Assembly: GCF_000983115.1 (NCBI RefSeq)
Contig: NZ_CGIH01000013.1
Span: 41,765-105,764 of the forward strand
Direction: 5' to 3'
Source: Syntrophomonas zehnderi OL-4
GTDB taxonomy: Bacteria > Bacillota > Syntrophomonadia > Syntrophomonadales > Syntrophomonadaceae
DNA length: 64,000 bases
Of this stretch, positions 42,875 to 52,017 are shown piece after piece; the stretch's first letter is position 1, and each line of letters begins with the position of its first letter. The position numbers and the translations under genes are program-made. The notes beneath the pieces are model-generated. The model was not told the origin of the DNA and searched no databases. It saw only the letters and a program-made list of their open reading frames with translations.

Positions 42875-45490
42875 TTGATACCTCATAATTGCAGTTACGA
42901 CGAGGTGCTGAAACAATTTCAGGTTAATTCTGATAGCGGTTTAAGTGCTGAAGATGCCTCTAACCGTTTGGCCCAATATGGTCTTAACAAGCTGGAGGAG
43001 GGCAAAAGGAAATCCAACCTGCAACGTTTTGGCGAACAGTTTGCAGATGTTATGATTATAATCTTGCTTATTGCGGCAGCAATTTCGTTTACTGTTGCCT
43101 GGTATGAAGGAAAAGGGTTTTTTGAACCTTTTTTAATACTGCTGGTAGTGGTGCTTAATGCCATTATAGGCGTAGTACAAGAGGGCAAGGCCGAAAAGGC
43201 CCTGGATGCTTTAAAAGATCTATCCGCTCCCCATGCCCGGGTAATCCGCGATGGGAAGGAAATGGTTATCGAGGCTTTTAGTCTGGTACCGGGTGATATT
43301 ATCAGCCTTAATGCCGGTGATTACGTACCGGCTGACGCCAGAATCATCCGCTCAGCCAGCTTAAAATCCGAAGAGTCAGCCTTAACCGGCGAATCAGTCC
43401 CCAGTGAAAAGGATGGTGAAGCCCTGAGCGATGCAAGTGCATCTTTGGGTGACCGCATAAACATGGTATACTCCGGATGCAGTATCACTTCCGGAACGGC
43501 CCGCGCAGTAGTCGTAAGTACGGGGATGAATACGGAGATGGGCAAAATCGCCCGGCTTCTGGATGCTGAGGGTGATACCCGAACCCCGCTGCAGCACAAA
43601 CTGGCGGAAATGGGTAAATATATAGGTTTTATGGCTGTAGGCATTTGTGTCATTATTTTCATTATTGGTCTGGTTTACGGCATGAATGTCATGGAAATAT
43701 TTATGATTGCGGTAGCGTTAGCTGTATCTGCTATTCCCGAAGGCCTGCCGGCGATTGTAACGATTGTCCTGGCTGTGGGAGTACAGCGCATGGTCAAAAA
43801 AAATGCTATTATCAGGAAGTTGCCGGCGGTTGAAACCCTGGGCAGCGCCTCAGTGATATGTTCTGATAAGACCGGAACCTTGACCCAAAACCAGATGACT
43901 CTGGTCAAAGCCTTCGATGCGGCCAGCGAAACTATTGAGGATATCAGCACTGCTAATTCGCCGGTTATAAAAAAGCTCCTTAAGTATGCAACCCTTTGCT
44001 CGGACGGTACGGTAGAATTTGAGGACGGCAGGGAGTGTCATATTGGTGATCCTACCGAGACTTCCATCGTAATGGCCGCCTATAAAAACGGTTTGACCAA
44101 AGCAGATTTAAACCGTCTATATCCGCGCCAGGCGGAACTGCCTTTTGACTCCGAACGGAAGCTGATGAGCACTGTGAATATAATTGACGGTAAAAACATC
44201 GTCATCGTCAAGGGGGCGATCGATGTTCTGGCGGGCAGATGCATCGCCGGTAACGTGGAAGCCGGACGTAAACACGCTGAGGAGTTAAGTCGGCAAGCCC
44301 TGCGCATACTGGCAGTAGCCTGGAAAGAAATCGATACCATACCGGCCATTCTTACCAGTGAAGAACTGGAGAACGGGCTTACCTTTATGGGACTGGTCGG
44401 CATGATTGATCCGCCCCGCCCTGAAGCCCGGGAGGCCGTGGCGGTGTGTCGGAAGGCGGGCATTAAGCCGGTTATGATAACCGGTGATCATGTGGTAACT
44501 GCTGCGGCTATTGCTAAAGATCTGGGCATCTTGCTGGACGGTGACGATGCTATTAACGGTACTGAATTGTTGGACATGACTGATGCCGAACTAAAAGCAC
44601 GGGTACCAAGTGTTTCAGTATATGCGCGGGTTTCGCCGGAAGATAAAATACGTATTGTGCGGGCCTGGCAGGGTCATGGTGCAGTCGTATCCATGACCGG
44701 GGATGGTGTTAATGATGCGCCGGCACTGAAAGCAGCCGATATTGGGTGTGCCATGGGTATTACCGGAACTGACGTGGCCAAAGGTGCTTCTGATATGATC
44801 CTGACCGATGATAATTTCGCCACTATCGTTGATGCGGTTCACCAGGGGCGTGGTATTTATGATAATATCAAAAAGACGGTCGGGTTCCTGTTGGGAACCA
44901 ATATAGGCGAAGTGCTGACGGTTTTTGTGGCTATGCTGGTCTGGCAGGCTTCCCCTTTGCTGGCCGTGCATCTGCTGTGGATAAATCTGGTAACCGACAG
45001 TTTGCCTGCGATTGCCCTGGGAATGGAGCCGGTGGAAAAGGATGTGATGGAGCGCAAACCCCGTCCCAAAGGAGAAAATATCTTTGCCCACGGATATGGA
45101 ATCCGCATCCTGTTACAAGGAACCATGTTTGCGATGTTGACATTAACCGGTTTTTTAATAGCGTGGCAAAGTACCGGAGATATAACGTCCGGCCGTACCA
45201 TGGCCTTTATCGTTCTAGCCGTTTCCCAGGTAATTCACGCTTTTAATATGCGCTCTGACCATTCTTTGTTTGCAACCGGAATTTTTACCAACCCGTATTT
45301 AAATGGAGCAGCTCTAATATCATTTAGTTTAATTTCAATTATAGTCTTAGTCCCTTCGGTAACCAATGCCTTTAGTTTAACGCAGCTGCCTGTCCCCATG
45401 TATATCTTGGCATTGGGCCTGGCGCTGGTTCCCGTAGTGGTATTGGAATTATCCAAGGCCTTTGGGCTGGTCAGGCATCAACATCAATAA
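42875..45490 (+). CDS. P-type cation ATPase (calcium-transporting type, PacL/PMR1-like)
   Basis: 871 residues, normal for P2A/P2B pumps. N-terminal cation ATPase segment, TGES (~175), phosphorylation motif SDKTGTLTQNQMT (Asp ~331), KGA, DPPRP, MTGDGVNDAPALKAADIG (~605), and ~10 membrane helices including PEGLPA. The PEGLPA helix 4 favours Ca2+ or Mn2+. TTG start after AAAGGAG. No regulator is adjacent. Confidence 0.93.
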   Translation: MIPHNCSYDEVLKQFQVNSDSGLSAEDASNRLAQYGLNKLEEGKRKSNLQRFGEQFADVMIIILLIAAAISFTVAWYEGKGFFEPFLILLVVVLNAIIGVVQEGKAEKALDALKDLSAPHARVIRDGKEMVIEAFSLVPGDIISLNAGDYVPADARIIRSASLKSEESALTGESVPSEKDGEALSDASASLGDRINMVYSGCSITSGTARAVVVSTGMNTEMGKIARLLDAEGDTRTPLQHKLAEMGKYIGFMAVGICVIIFIIGLVYGMNVMEIFMIAVALAVSAIPEGLPAIVTIVLAVGVQRMVKKNAIIRKLPAVETLGSASVICSDKTGTLTQNQMTLVKAFDAASETIEDISTANSPVIKKLLKYATLCSDGTVEFEDGRECHIGDPTETSIVMAAYKNGLTKADLNRLYPRQAELPFDSERKLMSTVNIIDGKNIVIVKGAIDVLAGRCIAGNVEAGRKHAEELSRQALRILAVAWKEIDTIPAILTSEELENGLTFMGLVGMIDPPRPEAREAVAVCRKAGIKPVMITGDHVVTAAAIAKDLGILLDGDDAINGTELLDMTDAELKARVPSVSVYARVSPEDKIRIVRAWQGHGAVVSMTGDGVNDAPALKAADIGCAMGITGTDVAKGASDMILTDDNFATIVDAVHQGRGIYDNIKKTVGFLLGTNIGEVLTVFVAMLVWQASPLLAVHLLWINLVTDSLPAIALGMEPVEKDVMERKPRPKGENIFAHGYGIRILLQGTMFAMLTLTGFLIAWQSTGDITSGRTMAFIVLAVSQVIHAFNMRSDHSLFATGIFTNPYLNGAALISFSLISIIVLVPSVTNAFSLTQLPVPMYILALGLALVPVVVLELSKAFGLVRHQHQ

Positions 45491-45630
45491 ACCAATGACA
45501 AGGGATGTTGACAAACCACCTGTCTATTTAGAAAGGGCCGGAGAGCTTTTATTTTCTGACTTAAGTGGTTAGAATAATTTATAAACGGTAATTACGTTAG
45601 TGTTAGATGAAGGATAGGGGGTTTTACACT

Positions 45631-47433
45631 TTGGCTGAACATAAAAGCAAGAAACGTGAACAGATCGACAATAAATACAAATGGAACCTAAAAGCTATAT
45701 ACCCTGATGAAAATATCTGGGAAGAGGATTATAAAACTGTTAAAAACCTGGCCGGTCAACTGGTTGCGTTGCAGGGAAGCATGGGTCAGTCAGCCGATGC
45801 TTTGCTCCAGGTATTGCAGTTGTCAGATGAACTGGGACGCAAAACTGAAAAGCTGTACGTTTATGCCCGCATGCGGCGCGATGAAGATAATGCTGTCAAT
45901 CTCTATCAAGCCTTGTTCGATCGCGCTGAATCACTAGGTGTGGAGGTAAATAGTGCGGGTGCTTTCATAGTTCCAGAAATATTAACTATACCAGAAGAAA
46001 AGCTCTCGGTTTTTTTGAAGGAAAACCAGGAACTGGCAGTGTACCAACATTTTATTGATGAAATTTTGCGGCAGAAGGCTCATATCCTTTCGGCGCAGGA
46101 AGAGCGTTTATTGGCAATGGCGGCAGATCTCTCCATGGCCTCACATAATATTTTCACCATGCTTAATAATGCCGATATTAAATTTCCGATTATCCGTGAT
46201 GAGGAAGGCCATGAGGTTGAACTGACCAAAGGGCGTTATGGCAGTTTTATGGAGAGTTCCAACCGTCAGGTACGCCATGATGCCTTTAAGGGCCTCTACG
46301 GCTCTTACCGTAAACTGATCAATACCCTGGGGGCCAGCCTTGGCTCCAGTGTGAAAAAGGATATTTTTTATGCCCGGGCCCGAAATTATCCGTCGGCGCT
46401 GGAGGCCTCCCTGGATGGGGATAATGTTCCTTTGCAGGTATATAACCACCTGATTGAGGCAGTTCATGCCCATATGGAGCCCATGCACCGTTATATGAGG
46501 GTTCGCCGGGAGTTGTTGGGCGTTGACGAGTTGCATATGTACGATATATATACTCCCCTGGTGCAAGAATATAAAGTAAAAGTGCCTTATGAAGAAGCCC
46601 AACAGAAGATACTGGAGGCATTAAGCCCTTTAGGCCCTGAATATGCCAAACTCCTGCAGGAAGGTTTTCAAGGCGGCTGGATTGATGTTTATGAAAATGA
46701 AGGCAAAACCAGCGGGGCATACTCCTGGGGAACGTATGATACTAATCCTTATGTTTTAATGAACTATGATGAGAAACTGGATGATATGTTCACCTTGGCT
46801 CATGAGATGGGGCATTCCCTGCATAGTTATTATTCCAATCACCACCAGCCCTATGTAAATGCTCAGTATTCAATATTTGTAGCCGAAGTGGCCTCTACGG
46901 TTAATGAGTCGTTATTGATTGACTATCTGCTGGAACACAGCCAGGATAAAAAAGAAAAGATCTATCTGCTCAATCATTATCTGGAACAGTTCCGAGGTAC
47001 GGTTTATCGTCAAACCATGTTTGCGGAGTTTGAGAAAATTGTGCATGAAAAGGCTGAACTGGGGGAAGCGCTGACTCCGGAATTGTTTAACAAGATTTAC
47101 CGGGACTTAAATAAAATCTACTATGGACCGGATGTTTGCCTGGACGAGGAAATTGATCTGGAATGGGCACGTATCCCCCATTTTTATTCAGCCTTCTATG
47201 TTTACAAATACGCCACCGGTTTTTCTGCGGCCACAGCAATCAAAGAAGCCATCTTGCAGGAAGGTCAGCCGGCGGTAGCAAGATACCTGGAGTTTTTAAA
47301 ATCGGGCGGTTCGGACTATCCCATCAATCAGCTTAAGAGAGCCGGGGTTGATCTGACTACCTCCCGACCGGTGGAAAACGCCCTGCAATACTTTGAAAAA
47401 CTTTTGGCAGAATTCGAAGAACTCGTGAAGTAA
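45631..47433 (+). CDS. pepF: Oligoendopeptidase F (M3 family metallopeptidase)
   Basis: 600 residues; a cytosolic zinc peptidase that degrades short peptides. The zinc motif HEMGH is in TLAHEMGHSLHSYYS (~390), with the downstream glutamate in the EVASTVNESLL region (~415). An N-terminal oligopeptidase F domain precedes it. I start at TTG 45631, which has AGGGGG nine bases upstream; ATG 45607 has no ribosome site. Confidence 0.92.
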   Translation: MAEHKSKKREQIDNKYKWNLKAIYPDENIWEEDYKTVKNLAGQLVALQGSMGQSADALLQVLQLSDELGRKTEKLYVYARMRRDEDNAVNLYQALFDRAESLGVEVNSAGAFIVPEILTIPEEKLSVFLKENQELAVYQHFIDEILRQKAHILSAQEERLLAMAADLSMASHNIFTMLNNADIKFPIIRDEEGHEVELTKGRYGSFMESSNRQVRHDAFKGLYGSYRKLINTLGASLGSSVKKDIFYARARNYPSALEASLDGDNVPLQVYNHLIEAVHAHMEPMHRYMRVRRELLGVDELHMYDIYTPLVQEYKVKVPYEEAQQKILEALSPLGPEYAKLLQEGFQGGWIDVYENEGKTSGAYSWGTYDTNPYVLMNYDEKLDDMFTLAHEMGHSLHSYYSNHHQPYVNAQYSIFVAEVASTVNESLLIDYLLEHSQDKKEKIYLLNHYLEQFRGTVYRQTMFAEFEKIVHEKAELGEALTPELFNKIYRDLNKIYYGPDVCLDEEIDLEWARIPHFYSAFYVYKYATGFSAATAIKEAILQEGQPAVARYLEFLKSGGSDYPINQLKRAGVDLTTSRPVENALQYFEKLLAEFEELVK

Positions 47434-47888
47434 GAGACGCGGATAGCGCGGCTACCTTAACTATGAAAGAAAGAAGTTCATATCAGCAGTACCTGTAGGG
47501 TGATGGCGCGGATTTACGCGGTCATTTTTGGCGCTGATTAACACTGGTTTGTGTACTCGGCGTCTAAAAAGAACCGCGTTTTTCTATTAACCCTGCCTGG
47601 CCGAAGGCTCAACCTTAATAGTCACCGCAAAGTAAAATATGTAGTAGGGTGCAGTCACCTTTAAATAATAGCTGTGTTAGTTCGGGATTAGAAAGCTTCG
47701 TTTCCTTGCATAACCGGATCATATTAAAAACCCTGCTGCTAGGGCATCTGTTGCTCCTATAACGGTTGCTATTATGGAAGAAGCGTTATCTGCGTCTATT
47801 ATCCCTTCTTTTGGTTATCGCATAATATATTAAAGCAAAATTGCGCATAACTATATAGAGATTATTGCGCTAAGGAGGTTCTTCGTAA
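47434..47888 (+). other. Intergenic region with a degenerate copy of the 48-base repeat
   Basis: 455 bases with no gene. Positions ~47598-47637 contain a diverged copy of the unit found in tandem at 51577-51785 (shared AACCTTAATAGT and ACCGCA). An AAGGAGG just upstream of 47889 serves the next gene. No promoter is clear. Confidence 0.55.
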
Positions 47889-50800
47889 TTGGATGAGATA
47901 AACCGCGCCGGCATCTTTGACGAAAAAATGAAGGAAATACTAGACGGACTGGATGATTACAAAGATTACGACCTGGTAATTGGCATTCCTTTCTATAATG
48001 AGAAACATGATTTACCTGAAGTATTAAGGTCTATAGATGAAGTCCTGCAAAACTGGATAGGAAGAAGGCAGCTGATAGTATGCGTGGGGGATGCAGGCGG
48101 GACAGAGACCTTGCAAGCCATAGAAGGTTTATCCCTTAAACACCCGCACTTGGAATTCCTATTGCCCCAGGAGGCCGGTGGGCGGGGTATGAGGATTCGA
48201 GCTTTAATTGAGATTGCCCAAAAAATGCAAGTCGATCTTATAATTTTTAAATCGCAAATGGAAGGCACTTCGGGGCTGGGGATAGATGCCAACTGGCTGG
48301 AAAGCCTGTTAACACCTATTCAAGGTCAGTACGATATGGTATTGGGAAGTTTAAGGCAGCATTGCGGGATTGATAGTATTGCCTATATGCTGGCAGCTCC
48401 CATCCTCGAATCGTTTTATGGCAGCAGGCTCAGTGATCCCCTGGGGGGGATATACGCTATCGCGCATGATCTGGTTGAGGAGTTGGCCAGTGAAGCCAAG
48501 TTTTGGACGGATAGCATTAGGGGAGCCGGTATTGATTTCTGGATAATGACCAGGGCCTTGTGTTGGAACAAGGAAATCTGTGAGGTTAGTATGGGGGGAA
48601 CGATTAAAGCCCCCACCTTGGAAAACAGGAATAGGGTTTTCCGCGAAATGGCCCAGACCATATTTGAATGCCTGCGCCGGGACAGCGCAGTATGGCTCAA
48701 AGACCGACTTATTATCAAGGTTACTGACATCCTGGCCCGCAACCGGGTGGAAAAAGCCGATGTGCCGGAATACTCTTCGGCCGAACTTTGGCAGGGATTT
48801 AAGATGTATTATGATAAATCTGCACAGGTGTTGGAGGAATTCTTGCCTGCAGAGACAGTAAACGAACTGCTCAATGCAATGGAGTCAAATTACGAGACAT
48901 TCCACTTGCGTGATGAGATATGGGTCGACAGTATTTATACTTTTTTGATGCAATATGTCTATGGAGAAGAAGCTCGCCAAACTGAATTATTGGATGCGTT
49001 AACCGCCTTGTATAACGGCAAAATAGCCAGTCACGCTAATAAAATGCATAGTTTTTACGACCAGATACAAAACCTGGGGCTGATAGAACGGGATGAATTA
49101 ATGGTTCAAAAAATGGAATCCATTCGCCAGCATCTGACCGAGGAATTTTGGAGAAAAAAACCGTATTTGAGCAATGCTTGGGCTGCTCGGGCGGAACAGA
49201 ACAAACCCCCGCTCGTACCACTGGCTTATATGGAATATATACCTAACCGCCCCATTGTCGTTCCAAAGAAGATCAGTGGAAAAGACAAACGGATCGTCCA
49301 GACCGATGATGTTTTTAAACAACTGCGCAAGCGTTATGAAGAGCGTTTTAACCGTTTTATAAGTGAGGGACTGGGGTTAAGCACTGAGGCTAAATCAGAG
49401 GAGATCATTGCGGCGGTAGAGAATTTCATGGGCGAGGCTGAACAGGCTATTGATGAGCTCCTGCCCGGCAACCTATATGAAATGGAAGGTCTAAAACAGT
49501 TTGTGGACGCACTTTTTAAACTGGTGCCCCATCAGCGCATGTTTACCGTGCAGGGCGAACTTTTAAGAGAAATGCTAATTAGGTTTCCGCCCAGCAATCT
49601 GATGATACCTCTGGGTTATTACCGGCCGGCCGACTTGATTAAGGAAATGGATGTTCGTGATGCAGTAACTTATGCCAACCTGGTGGAAAGCTGGAGCTAT
49701 ACGGATCGAGACCTGGCCTGGCTGGCTGAACAGCTCAAGCCGGAAAGTTTTGAGTGGGTCGATATCAAACCGATTATATTTGATCAGGCTTCTGCGGCGG
49801 GTATCTGGTCCCATAACAAAATGACCAATTTAAACCGCGTTACTGCCCGTATCACTATAAAAGCCTTGGAAAATCAAAGGGGGGGAAAATATCCCAAACT
49901 CAGATATTTTACTTCGATTATACGTAGACTTTGTTTGGCCGAGTCGTATTCCAAATTGTTCCAGCAGAATGTGAAGGAAAGGAAAAATATTGGGCAAAAG
50001 GCTCGCAATACCTTGACATCTATTGAAAAAGGCGATGATTTCTCAGTACTTAAGATATTTGAGAACTATGTGCAAAGAGCGTTGGTTGAAAAAATAAGAA
50101 TCGTTGCCAATAACCTGATTGCCCAGGGACACCCTGAACAGGCTCGGATTTTTCAGTTGATGGCAGACAGTTACGGATTAAGCCAGGTATTGGAAAACGG
50201 AACTTTTCTTAGCTGCACTGTATGGAGTTGGGCGAGTTATAGTTTTAAAGGCGGTTTAAAAATCCCAACACCCTTAACTACCAGTATTGAAGGACGTTGG
50301 TTTAACCATGAATTCCTGGAGGTTCTTTATAAAGAACTGGGCTATGATGATAAAGAGATAATGCAAACCGTATTCCGTTCCATCCAGGCCGGAAGGAGCG
50401 GTATGAGTTTATTGGACTCCTTGCTGCCGCATCGGCCCAAAGACGTAACTGTGGTGGTCCAGGAGACTACCAATGAACCGAGTAAGAACCTGCATCGTTT
50501 TATCGGCAACCCTTTGTTAGAACCGATCAGCGAGCACGATTGGGAGTCAAAATACGTGTTAAACCCAGGTGCATTGCGTATAGACGACAAGGTTTACCTG
50601 TTCTATCGCGCCGTAGGCAAGGATAACGTATCATATATAGGTTTAGCCATCACCGATGGCTATCGTGTTTTGGAAAGGCTTCCAGAGCCGGTGTTTTCCC
50701 CGATTATTCCTGAAGAAATAATGGGCTGTGAAGATCCCCGTTTAATAATTATTGAGGATCGTATCTGGATGCTATATACGGCCTATGACGGAAATATTGC

Positions 50801-51425
50801 CCAGATTGCCGCAGCTTCTATCGATATTCAGGATTTCCTGGAGCGGAAATACGACCAATGGCAAAGGGAAGGGTTGGCTTTTAAAAATATCTGGGATAAG
50901 GATGCTATTTTGTTTCCGGAAAGAATCAAAGGTAAATATATCCTTTATCACCGTATTGAGCCCAGTATGTGGATCACTTATATGCAGGAACTGACTTTTC
51001 CCTGCTGGGAAAAACACGCCATAATAATTGGTCCCCGCCCTGGCCGGATGTGGGATTCATTGAAAATCGGGGCAGGTGCTCAGCCGATCAAGACCCGCTA
51101 TGGATGGCTTTTAATCTATCATGGCGTGGATTATAACTATGTTTATCGTCTGGGGGTTATCCTGGTGGATCTGGAAAACCCGCAAAAGGTAATCTACCGT
51201 TCTCCCAATCCCATTTTAGAACCAGTGGAGGATTATGAATTGGGTCTATCCGGAGGTTGGGTTCCCAATGTGGTATTTACCTGCGGCGCGGTTGCCAGTT
51301 CTGACAAGGAAATCTTGGAAGATGATGATGAAATCCTGGTATATTACGGCGCGGCCGATACCAGTATAGGCTTGGCCAGCGCAACCTTGGCCGAACTCAT
51401 TCCTGAGAAATTCCGGCAGATCTAG
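47889..51425 (+). CDS. Giant glycosyltransferase-GH130 fusion protein
   Basis: 1178 residues, TTG start. Residues ~20-290 form a GT2-like fold (YDLVIGIPFYNEKHDL, then VCVGDAGG), resembling glucosyl- or mannosyl-glycerate synthases. A middle region of ~570 residues is mostly helical and I recognise nothing in it. Residues ~865-1178 are a GH130-type five-bladed propeller: FIGNPLLEP, NPGALRIDDKVYLFYR, the catalytic Asp in GCEDPRL (~948) and YYGAADTSIGLA. GH130 enzymes are mostly mannoside phosphorylases. A transferase joined to a phosphorylase suggests one protein that builds and trims a (possibly mannose-containing) glycan, loosely like the GT84-GH94 cyclic glucan synthases. Nearby mannose-activation genes fit. 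Activity is inferred. Confidence 0.85.
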   Translation: MDEINRAGIFDEKMKEILDGLDDYKDYDLVIGIPFYNEKHDLPEVLRSIDEVLQNWIGRRQLIVCVGDAGGTETLQAIEGLSLKHPHLEFLLPQEAGGRGMRIRALIEIAQKMQVDLIIFKSQMEGTSGLGIDANWLESLLTPIQGQYDMVLGSLRQHCGIDSIAYMLAAPILESFYGSRLSDPLGGIYAIAHDLVEELASEAKFWTDSIRGAGIDFWIMTRALCWNKEICEVSMGGTIKAPTLENRNRVFREMAQTIFECLRRDSAVWLKDRLIIKVTDILARNRVEKADVPEYSSAELWQGFKMYYDKSAQVLEEFLPAETVNELLNAMESNYETFHLRDEIWVDSIYTFLMQYVYGEEARQTELLDALTALYNGKIASHANKMHSFYDQIQNLGLIERDELMVQKMESIRQHLTEEFWRKKPYLSNAWAARAEQNKPPLVPLAYMEYIPNRPIVVPKKISGKDKRIVQTDDVFKQLRKRYEERFNRFISEGLGLSTEAKSEEIIAAVENFMGEAEQAIDELLPGNLYEMEGLKQFVDALFKLVPHQRMFTVQGELLREMLIRFPPSNLMIPLGYYRPADLIKEMDVRDAVTYANLVESWSYTDRDLAWLAEQLKPESFEWVDIKPIIFDQASAAGIWSHNKMTNLNRVTARITIKALENQRGGKYPKLRYFTSIIRRLCLAESYSKLFQQNVKERKNIGQKARNTLTSIEKGDDFSVLKIFENYVQRALVEKIRIVANNLIAQGHPEQARIFQLMADSYGLSQVLENGTFLSCTVWSWASYSFKGGLKIPTPLTTSIEGRWFNHEFLEVLYKELGYDDKEIMQTVFRSIQAGRSGMSLLDSLLPHRPKDVTVVVQETTNEPSKNLHRFIGNPLLEPISEHDWESKYVLNPGALRIDDKVYLFYRAVGKDNVSYIGLAITDGYRVLERLPEPVFSPIIPEEIMGCEDPRLIIIEDRIWMLYTAYDGNIAQIAAASIDIQDFLERKYDQWQREGLAFKNIWDKDAILFPERIKGKYILYHRIEPSMWITYMQELTFPCWEKHAIIIGPRPGRMWDSLKIGAGAQPIKTRYGWLLIYHGVDYNYVYRLGVILVDLENPQKVIYRSPNPILEPVEDYELGLSGGWVPNVVFTCGAVASSDKEILEDDDEILVYYGAADTSIGLASATLAELIPEKFRQI

Positions 51426-51576
51426 TGTCCGGCATTTAACAAGCTGGATAGCAGGGAACGTCACTGGGGAAAACCAATTTCGCTTTCGCGTATTCCTTCT
51501 TCCATTATTAAGTGTCGGTTTTTTTCGAATACAGATATATACCAAACATGATATTCCAATAACATCTTAACTACCA

Positions 51577-51785
51577 TGCCCGCAAGGGTGCAACCTTAAT
51601 CGTTACCGCAGGTAACATCGGTGGTGCCCGTAAGGGTGCAACCTTAGTAGTTACCGCAGGTAACATCAGTGGTGCCCGTAAGGGTGCAACCTTAGTAGTT
51701 ACCGCAGGTAACATCAGTGGTGCCCGTAAGGGTGCAACCTTAGTAGTTACCGCAGGTAACACCAGTGGTGCCCGTAAGGGTACAA
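51577..51785. repeat. Tandem 48-base repeat, about 4.5 units
   Basis: Unit starts TGCCCGTAAGGGTGCAACC and contains the perfect palindrome GTTACC-GCA-GGTAAC. Units begin at 51577, 51625, 51673, 51721 and 51769, the last being partial. Copies 2-4 are nearly identical; the first is diverged. The period is a multiple of three, so a repetitive minus-strand reading frame appears here, but it lacks a ribosome site. Confidence 0.9.
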
Positions 51786-52017
51786 AATTAACAGGATTAA
51801 TGTATCGGCAGCGGTAGTGAAATAATATCTAAAAAATGCGTGAATCTGCATAAATCCGAGTATATCCGAGCCTATTATCTCATTGACTATTCTTAATTAA
51901 TAAAATAGGTAAAGATTTTAAAGAAATATTAATTTTCAAGGAGGAATAAAAAGAAACATGGAGAAAATTACCATAATAAACTTTTAAATGTAAGATAACC
52001 AATCGGGAGGGATCGTG
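51786..52017 (+). other. Leader of the first PAS kinase gene
   Basis: About 230 AT-rich bases between the repeat array and the kinase start. GGGAGG at 52005-52010 is its ribosome site. No clear promoter pair. Confidence 0.35.

Noticed and set aside
47434..47888. Insertion sequence remnant
   Set aside because: No transposase fragment or terminal inverted repeats seen; only the degenerate repeat.
51571..51762. Minus-strand frame with a 16-residue peptide repeat
   Set aside because: It arises because the 48-base repeat period is divisible by three. No ribosome site and nothing like a protein family.
51577..51785. CRISPR array
   Set aside because: The whole 48-base unit repeats without unique spacers, and no cas genes are present.
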